Assembly (NCBI RefSeq): GCF_003114815.1
Contig: NZ_BFAZ01000009.1
Coordinates: 930,001-994,000 of the forward strand
DNA: 64,000 nt
Source: Leptospira ellinghausenii
Lineage (GTDB): Bacteria > Spirochaetota > Leptospiria > Leptospirales > Leptospiraceae
Direction of reading: 5' to 3'
Under the pieces are notes generated by a model. That model saw only the letters and a list, made by a program, of their open reading frames with translations. It had not been told where the DNA came from and ran no database searches. This document shows, in pieces, positions 63,597 to 64,000 of the stretch; the first letter of the stretch is position 1; each line of letters opens with the position of its first letter. The position numbers and the translations under genes were made by a program.

Positions 63597-64000
63597 ATGA
63601 ATTATAACAATGATTACCAAATTGTTTTGGGTTTGGTTTTGGCTCTCATGATCTTTGGAGTTGCCTTAGAACTTCGATTCATTGCTTTTAAAGCTGTTTT
63701 ACAAAGACCTATAGCTGCTCTTGCTGGCCTCATTGGCCAAGTGGTTTTTTTACCTTGGGTCACTTTGCTTATCACGCTTGTTTTGGATCTTCCTGCCGGA
63801 ATTGAATTAGGAATGTTGTTAGTAGCTGCAAGTCCAGGTGGAAACCTATCCAATATCATTACCCATCTTGGTAAAGGAAACACTGCACTTTCTGTGAGTA
63901 TGACAGCTATTTCAAGTTTATTTGCTATCATTACTTTACCACTTAACTTTACTTTAACGGCAAATTTAAATCCAGTTACCTATGCTATGATTTCTGGATC
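63597..64000 (+). CDS. Bile acid:Na+ symporter family protein (5' part)
   Basis: Begins at ATG 63597 after AGGAAG and runs off the window (134 codons visible). Hydrophobic helices and the family motif AASPGGNLSNIITHLGKGNT followed by ALSVSMTAISSLFAII identify the BASS/SBF family of sodium-coupled organic anion carriers. The substrate cannot be told from this part. Confidence 0.88.
   Translation, partial: MNYNNDYQIVLGLVLALMIFGVALELRFIAFKAVLQRPIAALAGLIGQVVFLPWVTLLITLVLDLPAGIELGMLLVAASPGGNLSNIITHLGKGNTALSVSMTAISSLFAIITLPLNFTLTANLNPVTYAMISG

Noticed and set aside
1..64000. CRISPR arrays, insertion sequences, tRNA or rRNA genes
   Set aside because: No regularly spaced direct repeats, transposase-like proteins or cloverleaf genes were seen, apart from the tRNA-like ends of tmRNA.

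Overview
The window is chromosomal DNA of a Leptospira species. The grounds are the AT-rich composition, the many short-signal lipoproteins (three DUF1554 proteins, one SBBP-repeat protein, several Leptospira-type orphans), the spirochaete-specific 'spiro-SPASM' radical SAM protein, and a tmRNA with the tag ANNEFALAA. The phasin-like gene and the many signalling and regulatory genes fit the environmental (saprophyte-like) side of the genus better than a host-restricted one; species assignment is inference.

Layout. 1-5.4 kb: end of aspartate kinase, a SurA-like chaperone, the spiro-SPASM protein, a cytidylyltransferase/PseG-like fusion and a TPR protein, tightly packed on +. 5.4-7.8 kb (-): a NarL-type response regulator and proton-translocating transhydrogenase subunits. 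8.3-13.2 kb: surface lipoproteins, including a tandem DUF1554 pair. 13.2-15.8 kb (-): purF-queD-queC. 15.8-21 kb (+): RNase D, Nudix CoA pyrophosphatase, a VWA protein, a TPR protein, a double cyclic-nucleotide-binding protein and a shortened STAS-like protein. 21-31 kb: membrane class III cyclase, gmd, a DUF1501/DUF1549 pair, an SPFH-SHOCT protein, a cNMP-patatin phospholipase and a MATE exporter. 31-39 kb (+): adenosine-deaminase-like enzyme, a Trk/Ktr potassium system, a BtuF-like protein and an exbB-exbD-exbD-tonB operon. 39-48 kb: lipoproteins, phasin, malic enzyme, aquaglyceroporin, a PAS protein with a HisKA-like end but no ATPase domain, and motB with two neighbours. 48.2 kb: tmRNA followed by a hairpin-dense block. 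48.9-61 kb: an accessory-looking stretch with lipoproteins, an HsdR_N-ParA fusion, stress-type small enzymes and several visibly decayed genes (zinc-ribbon membrane protein, GyrI-like, MCP, DUF3052). 61-64 kb: an OprP-like porin, a lipoprotein and the start of a bile acid:Na+ symporter family gene.

How the parts connect. Energy transduction to the outer membrane (ExbB/ExbD/TonB) and the OprP-like porin both carry upstream tandem half-sites at 11-bp spacing that resemble PHO boxes, suggesting shared phosphate-starvation control. The phasin gene has two operators fitting the PhaR-type consensus. Cyclic-nucleotide signalling recurs (cyclase, double cNBD protein, cNBD-patatin).

Most striking non-gene signals: two copies, 18 kb apart, of a structured RNA-like element with three covarying helices, which I identify tentatively with the Flavo-1 motif; and a roughly 250-nt block after the tmRNA, richer in G+C than its surroundings, enclosed by a long-range helix and ending in a terminator-like hairpin. 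The most unusual protein is the nuclease-like/ParA ATPase fusion at 55.8-57.1 kb. All identifications rest on reading the sequence and on remembered family knowledge; no searches were run.
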